A program made the translations under genes and the position numbers. Of a stretch of 64,000 nt of DNA, positions 48,640 to 60,214 are shown piece by piece. The notes below the pieces were generated by a model. The model was not told where the DNA came from, ran no database searches, and was given only the letters and a program-made list of their open reading frames with translations. Numbering within the stretch: the stretch's first letter is position 1; each line of letters begins with the position of its first letter. Origin of the DNA: Gordius sp. MW1 (taxonomy: Eukaryota; Nematomorpha; Gordioida; Gordea; Gordiidae); assembly GCA_964036665.1 (NCBI GenBank), contig OZ038527.1:3410001-3474000 (forward strand). The letters run 5' to 3'.

Positions 48640-49612
48640 AAGAATCGCAAAGTCACTTTTTTCAACCCGAACCCAATCCGACCGGAATTTTTTTTTTAAT
48701 TTTTAACCCGTGCCCGACCCAACCCAAAAGCATTTTAAATTTTTCAACCCAAACCCGACCCGACCCAAAAGCCTTTTAAAATTTTCAACCCGAACCCGAC
48801 CCGACCCAAAAGCGTTTTTTTAACCGAATCCTTCCCAAACGCGTTTCAAATTTTGTTAACCAACGTGAGTGTAAGAAAAATCACGGTGTGTATGTTGGGC
48901 GTAGCCAGGGAGTGGCAGGGGAGGGCGGCTGCCCTTTCTAACTCCAAAAAATCTCAGAAATTTTATCAAATTATGGCTAAAATTGAAAAAATGGTTATTT
49001 TGCCCTTCCTGTAATCATTATTGCCCCCGTCCCCATGGCGGTGTGTAAAATTTAATCGACAAATTAAAGTGCGATTTACGAAACTAATCGATACCACAGA
49101 TTTTGATTAGTAAATTTATTTGAAGGATTTATTATAGAGAAGTATAAATATGATAGTATCTACAATATCTGGTCACATTTAATTTAAATTATATTGTTTT
49201 GCAAATGAACCATTTAATAAATTTAAACTTACTTTTATTTGTTTTATGAATATCTATTTAGTTGTTTAAATTAATAATGAACTACGACTTATTATTTAAA
49301 AATAATTTAAAAATATTATTTTGTTGATATACCTTTCATGAGTCAAATTTAATTTGCGTCCAAATTAAAACAACCAGATTTAAAAAAAATTTAATTGACT
49401 GAATGAATGAATTTCGATATTAATTAAAAAATATCATAGATAATAGCATTAATTAAAAACGAATGTCCCGTGTATTTTGCATAGATTATAACCTTTGACC
49501 CGACACTTTAAATCCAACCCGACCCGACCCGAAAGCATATTAAAATTTTCAACCCGACCCCGACCCGAAGACATTTCTATCGGGTCGGGTTTCGGGTCAC
49601 CCGTCTAGGTGG
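48640..49612. mobile_element. decayed hAT-type element, relative of 35352-36507
   Basis: Starts near GCAAAGTCACTTTTTTCAAC and ends near CGGGTTTCGGGTCACCCGTC, matching the two ends of the 35352-36507 element in reverse orientation, with ACCCGACCCGACCC subterminal arrays. Outer ends are eroded so no target duplication is called. It contains a CATGGGCG-family element at 48892-49038. Confidence 0.7.
48892..49038. mobile_element. short hAT-type non-autonomous element (CATGGGCG family)
   Basis: Left end ATGTTGGGCGTAGCCAGGG, right end GTCCCCATGG; flanks are both cggtgtgt (48884-48891 and 49039-49046), a perfect 8-bp duplication. Confidence 0.8.
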
Positions 49613-49869
49613 AGATGTAAAAAATGAAGGAATGGAGTGGTGTGTTAGTAAACATCGCATATATAACATTTACTCTAATATACTCTGTTTTCCCAGACAT
49701 AAGGGGAGGAATTCTAAAGCGGAGCGAGGGTTCAGATAAATTCTAGTAAAACTAATATTAGGAGGTGAAACAAGGAAAATAAAATTGTGATCCTAGATCA
49801 ATAAATGGTCTATAGGATTATATATAATAAATTGCAAATGGCTTATGAATATATTAGTGATGAGGAAAT

Positions 49870-52440
49870 AGCGTTTGGTAGGTGCTAAAGCTATAGCGAA
49901 TAATCACTTTAGGGACTCAAGCTATAGCGCATGGTCACTTGGATGCGCTAAAGCTATAACTTATAGTAACTTACTATAGCGTGGCGCTAACATTGCTATG
50001 AAATTTTTTATTATTAAATTGCATTATTATGGGTATGGGCACACGTGGCAAAATAATTTACGTTTTTTAGTTGATAAGCTCACGTTCATCAAATAATTGA
50101 TCAGATTTAATTATGAGAGACGTAGGTATGTAAATAAATAGAATATGGGTCGGTAAAACTATATAATTAAATGCTAAAAAATATATGTATAATCTTAAAT
50201 TAAAAAAAATAACATTCATTTCCAATCTATCTCCAAACAAGCAATTTATAATCGACTTTTTTTGCCAAATATAGAGGAAAACCCACCGCGCAGGTGTGGT
50301 TAATAATAAGTTATTACGCAAAAAATAAACATAACATTTTTAAGACTCGGGCAAATATACCTCCTTTGAATTTTTAAAATGCTACTTTTAATTAGTTTTA
50401 GTTTGGTATGTTAAAAATATGATGACGATATCAATAACAAATTGCTCAAACACGGCACCAGAAGCACCATCAAATCCTTACTTAATATAAATCAAGAAAG
50501 CCACGTTGATTGAGGGGAGAGGAAAGTGATGTGGGAGCTAGAATTAACGCCTTATAGATTTAATTTCACATTTCACTTTTTTTAAAGTTTGACTATTTCA
50601 TATGCAATTTTTGCAGGGGAGTAAGGGGGGGGGGCGTGACCATAAATTAATATTTAAGGCTGAATTTATTAATCAAAGGGATGGAGAAATAAAATCAAAC
50701 TATTACATTAAATAGTAATATGCAATGTTACGGAGGTGCAAAATTGAAATTTCCATTATTTAATATATTTCGATCGGAAAATTATAACTTGGACCTTCAG
50801 CCCTCGTGGGAAGGAGGAAGGGGAGGAGGGAAAGGGAAGGGGGAACGAAACTCATCTATACTCCGTATAAAAGTAGCATATTTGCTATGCAATTTATGGG
50901 CGAGAAAGGTGGGAAGGGGCGAGAATGATTATAGGGGGGTATTAAATGCAAAATAATTAGTTAATTATTTATACTCCATCACTTTGGCAAGTGGTGATCT
51001 CTTCTTATGGTTAGCAGACAGCCAAATAACTAGCCTATAATTATAATCAAGAAAAATAATCGATTTTAATCTCACTTTAACCAATGGTCATTTTTTCAAT
51101 GGTCAGTAGCCAGAACATGGTCAAAAAGTCATATTATCAATGGTATTAACAAGAACAATATATTAATTAAAAAAAAAAATTGCCCTCTCCGGGATTCGAA
51201 CCCACATCAGTAAAGGCATAGGCTTTTGTGGGGGGGGCACAGGGACCCATATCAGTAGGCGCATAGGCCCTTCTACGGGAGGGCATAGGGTAATTAACAA
51301 TTTTAACCTAATATACCAATTCTAAAACGAAAAAAAAATTTTGATTCACAATTTGGCCAATGGTCATTTTTTTTCATTGGTCAGTAGCCAGCGGACGACC
51401 AAAAAGTCATAGTATCAATGGTATTAACAAGAACAATATAATAATTTAATTTAAAAAAAAATTTGTCCTCTCCGGGATTCGAACCAGCAATTGAGAATTT
51501 GCCCTCGCTGGGATTCGAACCCACATCAGTAAAAGCATAGTGTAGGAGGGGAGCACAGGGACCCATATAGTAGAGCCATAGGCCCTTCTACGGGAGGGCA
51601 TAGGGTAATTATCAATGTTAACCTGATATACCAATTCTAAAACGATAAAAAAATTTCGAATCATAATTTGGCCAATGGTCATTTTATTCATTGGTCAGTA
51701 ACCAGCGGACGATTAAAAAGTCATATTATCAATGGTATTAACAAGAAAAATATATTAATTTAAATAAAAAAAATTTGTCCTCTTCGGAATTCGAACCAGC
51801 AATTGAGAATTAGCCCTCGCCGGGATTCGAACCCACATCAGTAAAGGCATAGGCTTTTGTAGGGGGGGGGGCACAAAGACCCATATCAGTAAAGGCATAG
51901 GCCCTTCTACGGGAGGGCATAGGGTAATTATCAATGTTAACCTAATATACCAATTCAAAAACGAAAAAAAAATTTCGAATCACAATTTGGCCAATTGTCA
52001 TTTTTTTCATTGGTCAGTAGCCAGCAAACGGCCAAAAAGTCATATTATCAAGGGTATTAACAAGAACAATATATTAATTTAATTTAAAAAAAAAATTTGT
52101 CCTCTCCGGGTATCGAATTAGCAAGTCAGAACGTTGGAAGGACGGACGACGGACGGACAACAAAAAGCGAGCCCATAAATTGCATAGCAATAAATTTTCC
52201 TCTTAAACAGCTTTGCCTATAATTACAGGGGTGGTGTTGCACAGAATTGTAACTTACTTTGACAATGAAAAACACGTGTGTGCATAATAATGCAATTTTA
52301 ACAATTATACGATGTTAGCGCCACGCTATAGCTTTAGCGCTTTAAATGACTATGTACTAGCTCTAGCGGCTCAAAGTACTATGCGCTATGCTAAGTAGCA
52401 GAAAGGCCCTAAGTGCGCTAGTGCTAAGCGTTACCATATA
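49870..52440. mobile_element. element with long inverted GCGCTAAAGCTATAGCG-type arms
   Basis: About 130 bp at the left (49880-50005: GGTGCTAAAGCTATAGCG, then TATAGCGTGGCGCTAACAT) is mirrored at the right (52310-52436: ATGTTAGCGCCACGCTATAG, then CTAGTGCTAAGCGTTACC). The interior carries a DINE-like element (50791-52193). No 8-bp duplication was evident at the ends I chose. Confidence 0.6.
50791..52193 (+). mobile_element. DINE/Helentron-like element, copy 2
   Basis: Starts GGACCTTCAGCCCTCGTGGG (the hairpin end) and ends GCGAGCCCATAAATTGCATA then GCAA. An inverted TTTGCTATGCAATTTATGGG lies near 50880. The centre repeats TTTGGCCAATGGTCATTTT, CATTGGTCAGTAGCCAGCGG and CTCTCCGGGATTCGAACC over about four larger units of roughly 240-330 bp, each with GGGACCCATAT and GCATAGGCCCTTCTACGGG. 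Confidence 0.65.
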
Positions 52441-52735
52441 GCTTAAAAAACGTTAAAATGGCCATCATTAATCATAAAATCTAGACCCTGAGAAAAATGC
52501 ATATTATTATATACAGGAAAATTCTCTATCAGAGTTACTTAACCAATCAGGAACTGTTTTTTCAAGTAGACTAATTTTTTTTTTTAATTTTTATTAGGTA
52601 AAATCTATATATGAAAAATATAAAACACGATCAATAAATAAATAAAAAGCGTGACTACTCGTCATCTTCATCGAGGGCCAGAGGCCAGGTGTCGGAAAAT
52701 GCCTTATAATTGTATTGGCTATTAAAATTCCTATT

Positions 52736-53320
52736 TTAGCTTATTCTCTGTCGTGCTTGTACATCCTTTTCCAATGAATCAAAGAAAATGCCTTTTTTAA
52801 TTTCTACAACCAATTTATGGAGCAAAAGTGCACATAATTGAATTAATCTGTCTGAACATCTTTTGACTTCCGGCAACTTGTCCTGCGATTCTTTTATCAT
52901 ATACCTACCCCCTTCTAGATTCAATGACCTATCAAAGAATAGCTTGTATCCTCTCCAAACTACTGATCTTTGGTGATATTCCACCTCGTCTCTTCTCGAT
53001 GTACTCTTTCCCGTCATTGTGCCCATATTTAAGTATCCTATTAATTTAACATTTTCACAAATTATTGATCGTTATTGCGACTAATTTCCCAGCAGCCTTC
53101 GTGGTAATTTTGGCGTTAACCCGAGTGTCTTTGTCGCAATGTCCCATCTCACTGGCGGTCTGTTGAGTTCATTTGGATTATCTGAACAGGTTTCTGTATG
53201 TAATGCCGCTAAGAAATATTTAATCCTTGAGAATAGGCTAGAATGAGATTTGTTTGAGGAAATGGAGGATCCAACCACTGGCCCCCCTTCAGAAAATATG
53301 TAGTATTTACCCAACCCCAT
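52736..53320 (-). CDS. two open coding-like blocks, product unknown
   Basis: Minus-strand block 53320-53081 starts ATGGGGTTGGG (MGLGKYYIFSEGG), runs 80 codons to a TAG and contains NELNRPPVRWDIATKTL. A second block 53026-52736 (97 residues, ends TAA) reads YHQRSVVWRGYKLFFDRSL and VKRCSDRLIQLCALLLHKL. Composition looks like ordinary globular protein, unlike the repeats around it. A GT...TTAATAG candidate intron between them does not keep phase (it would create a stop), so the join is uncertain. I recognise no family. Alternatives: two exons of a larger host gene, or a transposon fragment. Confidence 0.35.
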
Positions 53321-53571
53321 CCGCTCAAACAAAAATTATTTTATCTAGTTTGACCGGGTTGGTGGTCGGTCTGGTTTTTATATTTTTGATAGTTAAACAA
53401 TACTCTTACTCACTTTATATCCATTTCTTGTTCGATTTGTATATGGTGAGGAAATATCATACATGTTTTATCAAAACCCCTGCATTTCAGTTCAGTTAAG
53501 CATATAAATGGGTAAGAATAATGCAGCTAGACCTAAAATGATTGCAAAAACTAAATCTAATCAATACTCAA

Positions 53572-55135
53572 TCTATATATATAAAGTAAAGTGTATATAT
53601 GTATGTAAGGGCTAATCTCTGAAACTACCGGCCCGATTCGCGCGAAAATTTACCCCTAGGTTCCCAGGGCGGCCAGGGGTAAAATAGCCTTTGCCGATTC
53701 CTAAAAATCCTTTTAATTTTCGAGATATTGGGCTTTATACGTTTTGACGTTCAATAAAATGTCAATCAAACGCACCTCCTCGCGTTCGTCGAAAATTTGA
53801 ATATACAGACAGTTCTGTAGTAAAAGTGTATCACTTATAGTAGTTTGTAAAACGTAATCTTTTCTTAACGGTGACAACATAAAATTTATAAATTAAATTT
53901 CTTAAACGTCATCTTTTCTTAACGGTGACAATATAAAATTTATGAATTAAATTTCTTAAACGTCATCTTTTCTTAACGGTGACAAGACAACATAAAATTT
54001 ATGAATTAAATTTCTTAAACGTCATCTTTTCTTAACGGTGACAAGACAACATAAAATTTATGAATTAACCTGAAATAAATAAAATTATAGATTATTTGAG
54101 AAAATATATAGGTGAAGAAGATGAATTTTTCTCATTATCATTAAATGAGATATTTTAAATGAGAAAGATGAAAGTATATATAATTTAAATGTAATATAAA
54201 ATAGTCCAACGTTGATTATTCTGAGTATGCTATTTATATATAAATGTCATTATTTATCTATCATTAATTTTTATTAAATGAGATATTTAAATGAGAATAC
54301 GGCCCGATTCGCGCGAAACTTACCCGTAGGTTCTCAGGGCGGCCAGGTGTAAAATAGCTTTTTCAGATTGCTAAAATTCCTTTTAGTTTTAAAAATATCG
54401 GACATTTCTCGGCCTTTTGGTTTTAAAAAAGGGCTAAATTCTGAAACTTCAGATCCGATTCGTGCGAAAATTTAGCCGTAGATGCCCAGATAGGCCAGGG
54501 GTTAAATAGCTTTTTCAGATTCCTAAAATACCTTTTTGTTTTAAAAATATCTGACCCGTCCAGTTTCATTTATAGCAGCATATACAATAATGACGTCATA
54601 CATACAAAGCTGAAGTTTTCTCGAATTAGATATTTAAAAGTATAATAAAAATGTTACAGTAAACGGTCAAAATTATTGGGGTTTATCAGACTATTTAAAT
54701 TAAATAAATAAAATTTAAATTATGCAGTTTTTGTCATTATTATCACGTGGGCGATCATAGAAGCATATTTTTAATAATTATCCATCCTTCAATTAATTAT
54801 TTTATTATATTAAAGAAAATTGTATTTCAAATAAATCAGCTAACTAGAAAAATAAAATAATGGTATTATTGTATAATAAGTAACAGCATTAATAAGCAAT
54901 TTTTTCAAAAACATTTAATTTTAGTCGGATTTGATGTCTAAAACAGAATTTGCATTTGGTTTGTCTTATTATATAAATATATACTAAAAATAGTGGGTTC
55001 ATAAAATCATTCGGACCTTTCACATTATAAATTATTTCATATATGACCCCATTTTAGATAAGTCTTATTAATAGCTTATACTTAATTAACCACTTAAGGA
55101 CTGAGCCAAAGCAACGCTTGGCCGGGCACAGCTAG
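53572..55135 (+). mobile_element. non-autonomous Helitron
   Basis: The start A|TCTATATATATAAAG is the usual animal Helitron 5' end, followed by GTATGTAAGG and CTGAAACTACCGGCCCG. The 3' end has a hairpin (GCCAAAGC-AAC-GCTTGGC at 55105-55122) 10 bases before the terminal CTAG (55132-55135), followed by T. Insertion between A and T with no target duplication is the Helitron rule. No Rep/helicase frame. The TCTGAAACT/CCCGATTCGCGCGAAA segment occurs three times (about 53620, 54300, 54440), so internal copies or duplications are present. Confidence 0.88.
53851..54067. repeat. tandem repeat, four units of about 50-61 bp
   Basis: Each unit contains CGTCATCTTTTCTTAACGGT followed by GACAA and ATAAAATTTATGAATTAA; units 3 and 4 are essentially identical and carry an extra GACAA. 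Lies within the Helitron. Confidence 0.85.
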
Positions 55136-55136
55136 T

Positions 55137-56424
55137 TATTTATATGAATAAATGTTTTTCTTTCCAAAAAATTTTAGTGAATAAGTGATACATAAAGGTA
55201 GATTCTTGTGTTTATAAAATTTCGACAACTAGTATTATTATACAATCGACATGAATTATCAAGATCTAATTAATACACGTTTTTTAATTAAATAAGTTTT
55301 AAAAAAAATATGGTAAGGTAAGCTAGGCCTCAGGTCGGGCTGTAGATCAATCTTTTCGGCAAAACAAAATTAAATCAAGTCGAGCTCGATCCATTAAAAG
55401 CAATTTCGCAAGGCTGAACATTTTGCTAAGTGTTTTCACTTTCTATTTTTACATTATCACCTAGACTTGTGGCAGAAATATAGTTAAGATAATATATAAT
55501 TGAAAGATAAAACTAAAATATGATTTTTTGTATTTTTGAACGTGATTTGTTCAGGGACAACATGGAATAATGTATAATGCAAGTATTTGGATAAATTTCT
55601 AAAAAATGGATGAGTTTTACATTTAAAAAATTTCAATTTTGTTATAGAAAATGCCAAACTATCTAAAATTGGCTGGTCCTAATCAGGGAGGAAATATTTA
55701 ATTTTTAACATTTATGGGTTATGTTTATTTTTGTGATCTTAAATTTTTTACTTCGGTCAAAAAATCTAATCCGGCGTACAACCCTCTAGCTATTCATCAT
55801 AGATTATGTAAGCAGGTAAGTATATTGAAATTCTTTAATGGTTAATTATAGATGTTTATGGACCTATCTACATTAGCGTAAATATAGGCTAAACTTGTTC
55901 ACATACCCCTTGTTAATGTGATATTTAATCAAAATAAAACAAAATAATTAAAGTGGACCATATATTACAACCGCTTAAATAGTGGATTTACATTTTGTAA
56001 CCCTTGACTAGGAATAACACAGCAGACATTTTCACGATAGAAAATAATATTAATTTACAGCATTTTCCATGGGCATTTTTATCCATCTGCTCAAAAAAAT
56101 TATAGATTTTTAATAGAACGGACTTCACGATTCTGCCAATTTTCTATTCACTTTAATACATTTAAAAGTTCTTTAAACGTTTAAGAATAGATAGAATATT
56201 CATTTAGCAATACTTCAAAATAGTCAACGGCTTTTCTATGATTTAATTTCCTCACCCTTAACAAACAATAATTTATAGGAATAAAGTATTATTATATGAA
56301 ATAGCTTTAAGAAGAGCTTAATATGCCTTTTTTTAATTCATGCACCCCCTTATCCATATAAGATGACAAAAATTTAAACTTTGACCATGACATAGTTAAA
56401 ATATTTGTGATAGCTTCAACATGA
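55137..56424. other. non-coding AT-rich stretch
   Basis: No gene or clear element recognised. Confidence 0.4.
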
Positions 56425-56432
56425 GCGTAGTG

Positions 56433-56582
56433 CATGGGTAGCCAGGGGGTGGCGGTTGCCCCCTCAAAATCCAAATTTTTTCAAAATTTGTGAAATTATG
56501 GCTAAATTACTAAAAATTATTATTTTGCTTCTCCCTAGGTCATTATAGCCCCCTTCAAAATCCAATTCTGGCTATGCCCATG
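56433..56582. mobile_element. short hAT-type non-autonomous element (CATGGGCG family)
   Basis: Ends CATGGGTAGCCAGGG and TTCTGGCTATGCCCATG; flanks gcgtagtg and gcgtaggg match at 7 of 8. Confidence 0.82.
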
Positions 56583-56590
56583 GCGTAGGG

Positions 56591-58304
56591 GGCAGTGGAA
56601 TCAATTATCCTGCAATCAATCTCCCAAAAAATCCACGATTTTGCTTAAAATTTTAGTAAATCGACATTTTGCTCGTTATTGAACATCCCCACCCCTCAAC
56701 CCAATAATGACAACGCATCTACCCTCTATATCAGCCTGCGACACAATTGACAGGTGCAAATACATTAGTCGTAGGGTCGTGAGAAAAGGTGTATGATTCA
56801 TTACTATTCACTCGCTATTCTTGTTATAAATAAGTGAGGAGGCCGCTGCTGCATGTCACGACATAAGACTAAATTATTATTAGACAAACACCTCGAGAAA
56901 AACAAAAGCCCTACTACTAAGAGTCTATTTACACCTGAATCGCACGCCCCGATCAAAGTATGTATCCGTCAAACGTTTGTCTTTGAAGTTATAGTTAGTA
57001 AGTTTTTTTTAAATTTATTTTCTTCTTCAATTTGATAAATTAATTTTAGGTTGCGAGGTTAGTTATTACATCAAAAAGAAGGTGGGATACCTAGGGTATT
57101 CTCAAGTGATCGGTCTTGTTATTAACTTGAAACAATTATTTAATCGCATTGTTTACATATAAATTATGGAAAAATATAGATAACATCATCTCACCTCTTC
57201 TGTAATTATACGTGCCATTTGGTGTTTTTTACCTTAAGTGGACATCAGTAGTAGATGATGACAAAGCATGTTTACTTCTAATTGGGACTGCGTCATCTAA
57301 GGCGACTCATAAATTATATCATATTTATTATTAATAAATATAAAAGAAACATTTAAAATGTTATTGTAAAATTAAAATTCATTCTTTAAAACGACAAAAG
57401 GACAGTTGTGATGACTCTTATTATTTGACTATGTAAAAACAACTTAAACTTAAGTAGGGTAATTATGTTTAAAACTTTTACTCCAAAATTGAAGCTTGCT
57501 CCATAAACATGGGTGTAACCAATGGGGTGTGGGTATTATACCCAGTTTGAAGGGCAAAATAAACCCTCGAGATTTGGCAGCTGCCAACTTCCACCCCACC
57601 CGCCCACCTCCCTGACTCAAAAAATTTAATTTTAATAGAGTTATGGTCAAAAATTTGAAATTTTTTTACTTTGTCCATCTTTAAATATTTTGCCTCCCCA
57701 TTTAAATTCTATTGTGCGAAATATCTATTGTATAAACCATAAAAATCAATTATTGGCATGTTTATACAAATATATAATAAATGCTGTATCATGAAGATTG
57801 CCAACTGTTTAAAACCTGATATTAACAATTTGTAGCCTAAATGTTTAAAACGTAGTTTATAGCTCATAAAACGCAATTATTATGAAAGAGTATATTAAAA
57901 TTTGCCATGGCCTTTTGAATATAACCTCGAAACATTCCCCGTGCTTAAATAATACCTATATATGACCATGGCATCTGTTAAATGTTCAATACCAACCGAC
58001 TTAGTATAAACGTAATTATTTTACCTTTTAAAAGTAAAATTTGCACAGATTTTATTTTTCCCTATACATTTAAAGAAAATATAGGGAGGAGATCCGGGTA
58101 ATTATGGCCTCAATTTTTTTTATTATTAACTGAAAATCATATATGATTATTGGCCATATATTTTATAACATTTAAACGAAATACTTTTTGAAATTACAAT
58201 AACTATTTATAAATTATTATGTGGCTAATTCTATATAATTTTTGAGGTGGGGTTAGATATTAGTTGAATCAGGGTTAATTAACCCCTCCGTATGCTAAAC
58301 TAAA
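56591..58304. other. mostly non-coding; one degenerate CATGGGCG-family copy
   Basis: At about 57509-57710, CATGGGTGTAACCAATGGGG and C-rich tracts resemble a worn family copy. A short open block at 56853-56951 ends at a good GTATGT donor with a TATAAATA upstream, but I found no exon to join to it, so no gene is called. Confidence 0.35.
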
Positions 58305-58312
58305 ACCAGGAT

Positions 58313-58448
58313 CATGGGCGTAGCCAGGATTTGAACTAGAGAGGCAAAATAAAGATTTTTTGAAATTTTAGCCATAGTTATATTAAAATTTAAAGATTTT
58401 TGTATTTAGAAGGGGCAGTCGCCCCTTCCTGTTTTCCCCTGGCTACGG
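58313..58448. mobile_element. short hAT-type non-autonomous element (CATGGGCG family)
   Basis: Left end CATGGGCGTAGCCAGG, worn right end CCCTGGCTACGG; flanks accaggat and agcaggat match at 7 of 8. Confidence 0.75.
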
Positions 58449-58456
58449 AGCAGGAT

Positions 58457-59259
58457 TAATATGATGAAAACTTTTTTTCAATGATTAAAAATGTATTTAT
58501 GACATAGTTTTTATACACTCAATATAACAAATTTTGTATAAGAATATTTTTTAATTCTCCTGTTACTAGAATATTTAACGGACAATAATGAAAGTATTAA
58601 AGATGATTCTTCCTCGGAGTAGATTTTTTTAGATTCTCAATAATTTTGATTTTGCTAAACTTACTCCATTATTCTTAATAAATATAAACGGTAAAAAATC
58701 GAGACATTTAGGTGTAAAAACTTCTCCCTTTTTGCTCAAGCACAGTTTAATTATTTATGACTGATTATACCCCATCCCTTTTATTCAATTTCGGTATTAT
58801 AAAAATATATCATAGTATTTCAATACAAGGCAGAATTAATGTTATTTCAAAAAATGTTGCTAAATAGGTAATTATTTGAAGATTCGACGCATATAACCTC
58901 AACTAAATTGAAAAATAGATAAAATATTAAAATGCATTTGATAAATAAGTTGGCTAAAAATTAAAAGTAAAATAGGTTCAAAAAAACTATAGTGTATTTT
59001 GACGTTAATTACATCCTTTACTCGATTTGACTTCTTTATTTATAATCTCATACATGCGAAAATAATGAATTAATTCCTGCGTTTCAGCTATAGACATTCA
59101 CTCCGTATTTGTATCGAAAAGATTTTAGAAAATATTCTTAAATATATTTAGTGACACAAATTCAATTTAACGTACCTTTTGGGGTATATCCAAATTCTAA
59201 GCGTTATTTTTCTTTATGATACAGACTTAATCAAAAAATCATAATTTCAAGGAGTTGTG
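58457..59259. other. non-coding AT-rich stretch
   Basis: Nothing recognised. Confidence 0.4.
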
Positions 59260-59460
59260 CATGGGCGTAGCCAGGTTGGAATTAGAGGGGGGGCAACGAT
59301 GATTTAGGGAGGGGCAAAATGATAGTTTTTTGAAATTTAAGCCATACCTTTTTGAAATTTTAAAGGATTTCTGGATTTATAAAGGGACAGCCGCCCCAAG
59401 GATTTCTGGATTTATAAAGGGACAGCCGCCCCTTTCTACCAGCCCTCGGCTACGCCCATG
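59260..59460. mobile_element. short hAT-type non-autonomous element (CATGGGCG family)
   Basis: Ends CATGGGCGTAGCCAGG and GGCTACGCCCATG. An internal AAGGATTTCTGGATTTATAA segment is tandemly duplicated, which makes this copy longer. The flanks match weakly (gagttgtg and aaaatgtg). Confidence 0.75.
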
Positions 59461-59477
59461 AAAATGTGTTAAAAATA

Positions 59478-60195
59478 GGGCTGCACCGATATTGGTATCG
59501 GTACCGATATCACGATTTTTTAACGATATCGGTATCGGTTATTAATCGTACCGATACCGATACTTGAAACTTTTTTTACAAATATTATATTTGTTAGAGC
59601 TGTATATCTATATACTTTTTAAATTAAATTTTACTTAATTGCTCTTAAATCTTATTTATTTTTTCATTGATTCATTCATTCAAATTTCTACCGCCACTTA
59701 TTTATATTATTATGTAAGTTAGTTCGTATTTACAATTTATAATATAATGTATTTAGGTCTAAAAGTATCAGCAAGAATTTGGAATTATTTTATAATTCAT
59801 GAGAACTCAGCGTCAGCACATATTGCAGCCTGTACAATTGATAACTGCAATAAAAAAGTGTTAAGAGGTGGCAAGACATCAATTAGTTTTAACACCACAA
59901 ATCTTAGAAAACATATCCTTAATAATCATCCAATAATATATAAACAATATCCCTTCTGAATCTATTTTTAGTATATAACTGGTGATATGGATAATCCACA
60001 TAGAAGATCTCCTCTACCTGAGACTATCGAAAAATTACTATTTGTGAAAAATTTTTTGGAAAATTTTAAATAAAGCTTTATAAATATTAACTAACAAGTC
60101 TAATTTTTATAAGATGTAAAATATCGGTATCGGTATATTTATTTAAATATCGGTAGTATCGGTATCGGTTGAAAATTTGATATCGGTGCTGCCCT
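59478..60195 (+). mobile_element. hAT-type element with GGTATCGG repeats and a BED-finger scrap
   Basis: Ends GGGCTGCACCGATA and TATCGGTGCTGCCCT, with flanks taaaaata on both sides (59470-59477 and 60196-60203). Subterminal zones repeat GTATCGG, as in the element at 5696-6372, so the two are related. Unlike that copy it keeps a coding fragment (59747-59959). Confidence 0.85.
59747..59959 (+). pseudogene. BED-type zinc finger fragment of a hAT transposase
   Basis: 70 codons reading RIWNYFIIHENSASAHIAAC, then C...C, TTNLRKHILNNHP: the aromatic start, Cys pair and HxxxxH of a BED finger, the DNA-binding N-terminus of many hAT transposases. The Cys spacing (C-x4-C) is wider than the usual C-x2-C. 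The catalytic region is absent and a stop follows. Confidence 0.75.
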
Positions 60196-60214
60196 TAAAA
60201 ATAAAGGTTAGGTA

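Larger units (their letters stand above)
48470..49735. mobile_element. TIR element (ATTAGAGTA family) with nested hAT copy
   Basis: GAGTACATTAGAGTACATAA near 48482 and TTTACTCTAATATACTC near 49669 are inverted, and GTGTTTACTAGCACATCGC mirrors TTAGTAAACATCGC. The right part is shared with the short element at 17960-18235. The middle is occupied by the decayed element at 48640-49612. Confidence 0.55.

Noticed and set aside
53254-53499. 81-codon plus-strand frame
   Set aside because: It overlaps a more protein-like frame on the minus strand and has a hydrophobic AT-driven tail.
56853-56951. Possible first exon with TATAAATA upstream and a GTATGT donor
   Set aside because: No downstream exon could be joined, and the TATA box would place transcription start at or after the ATG.
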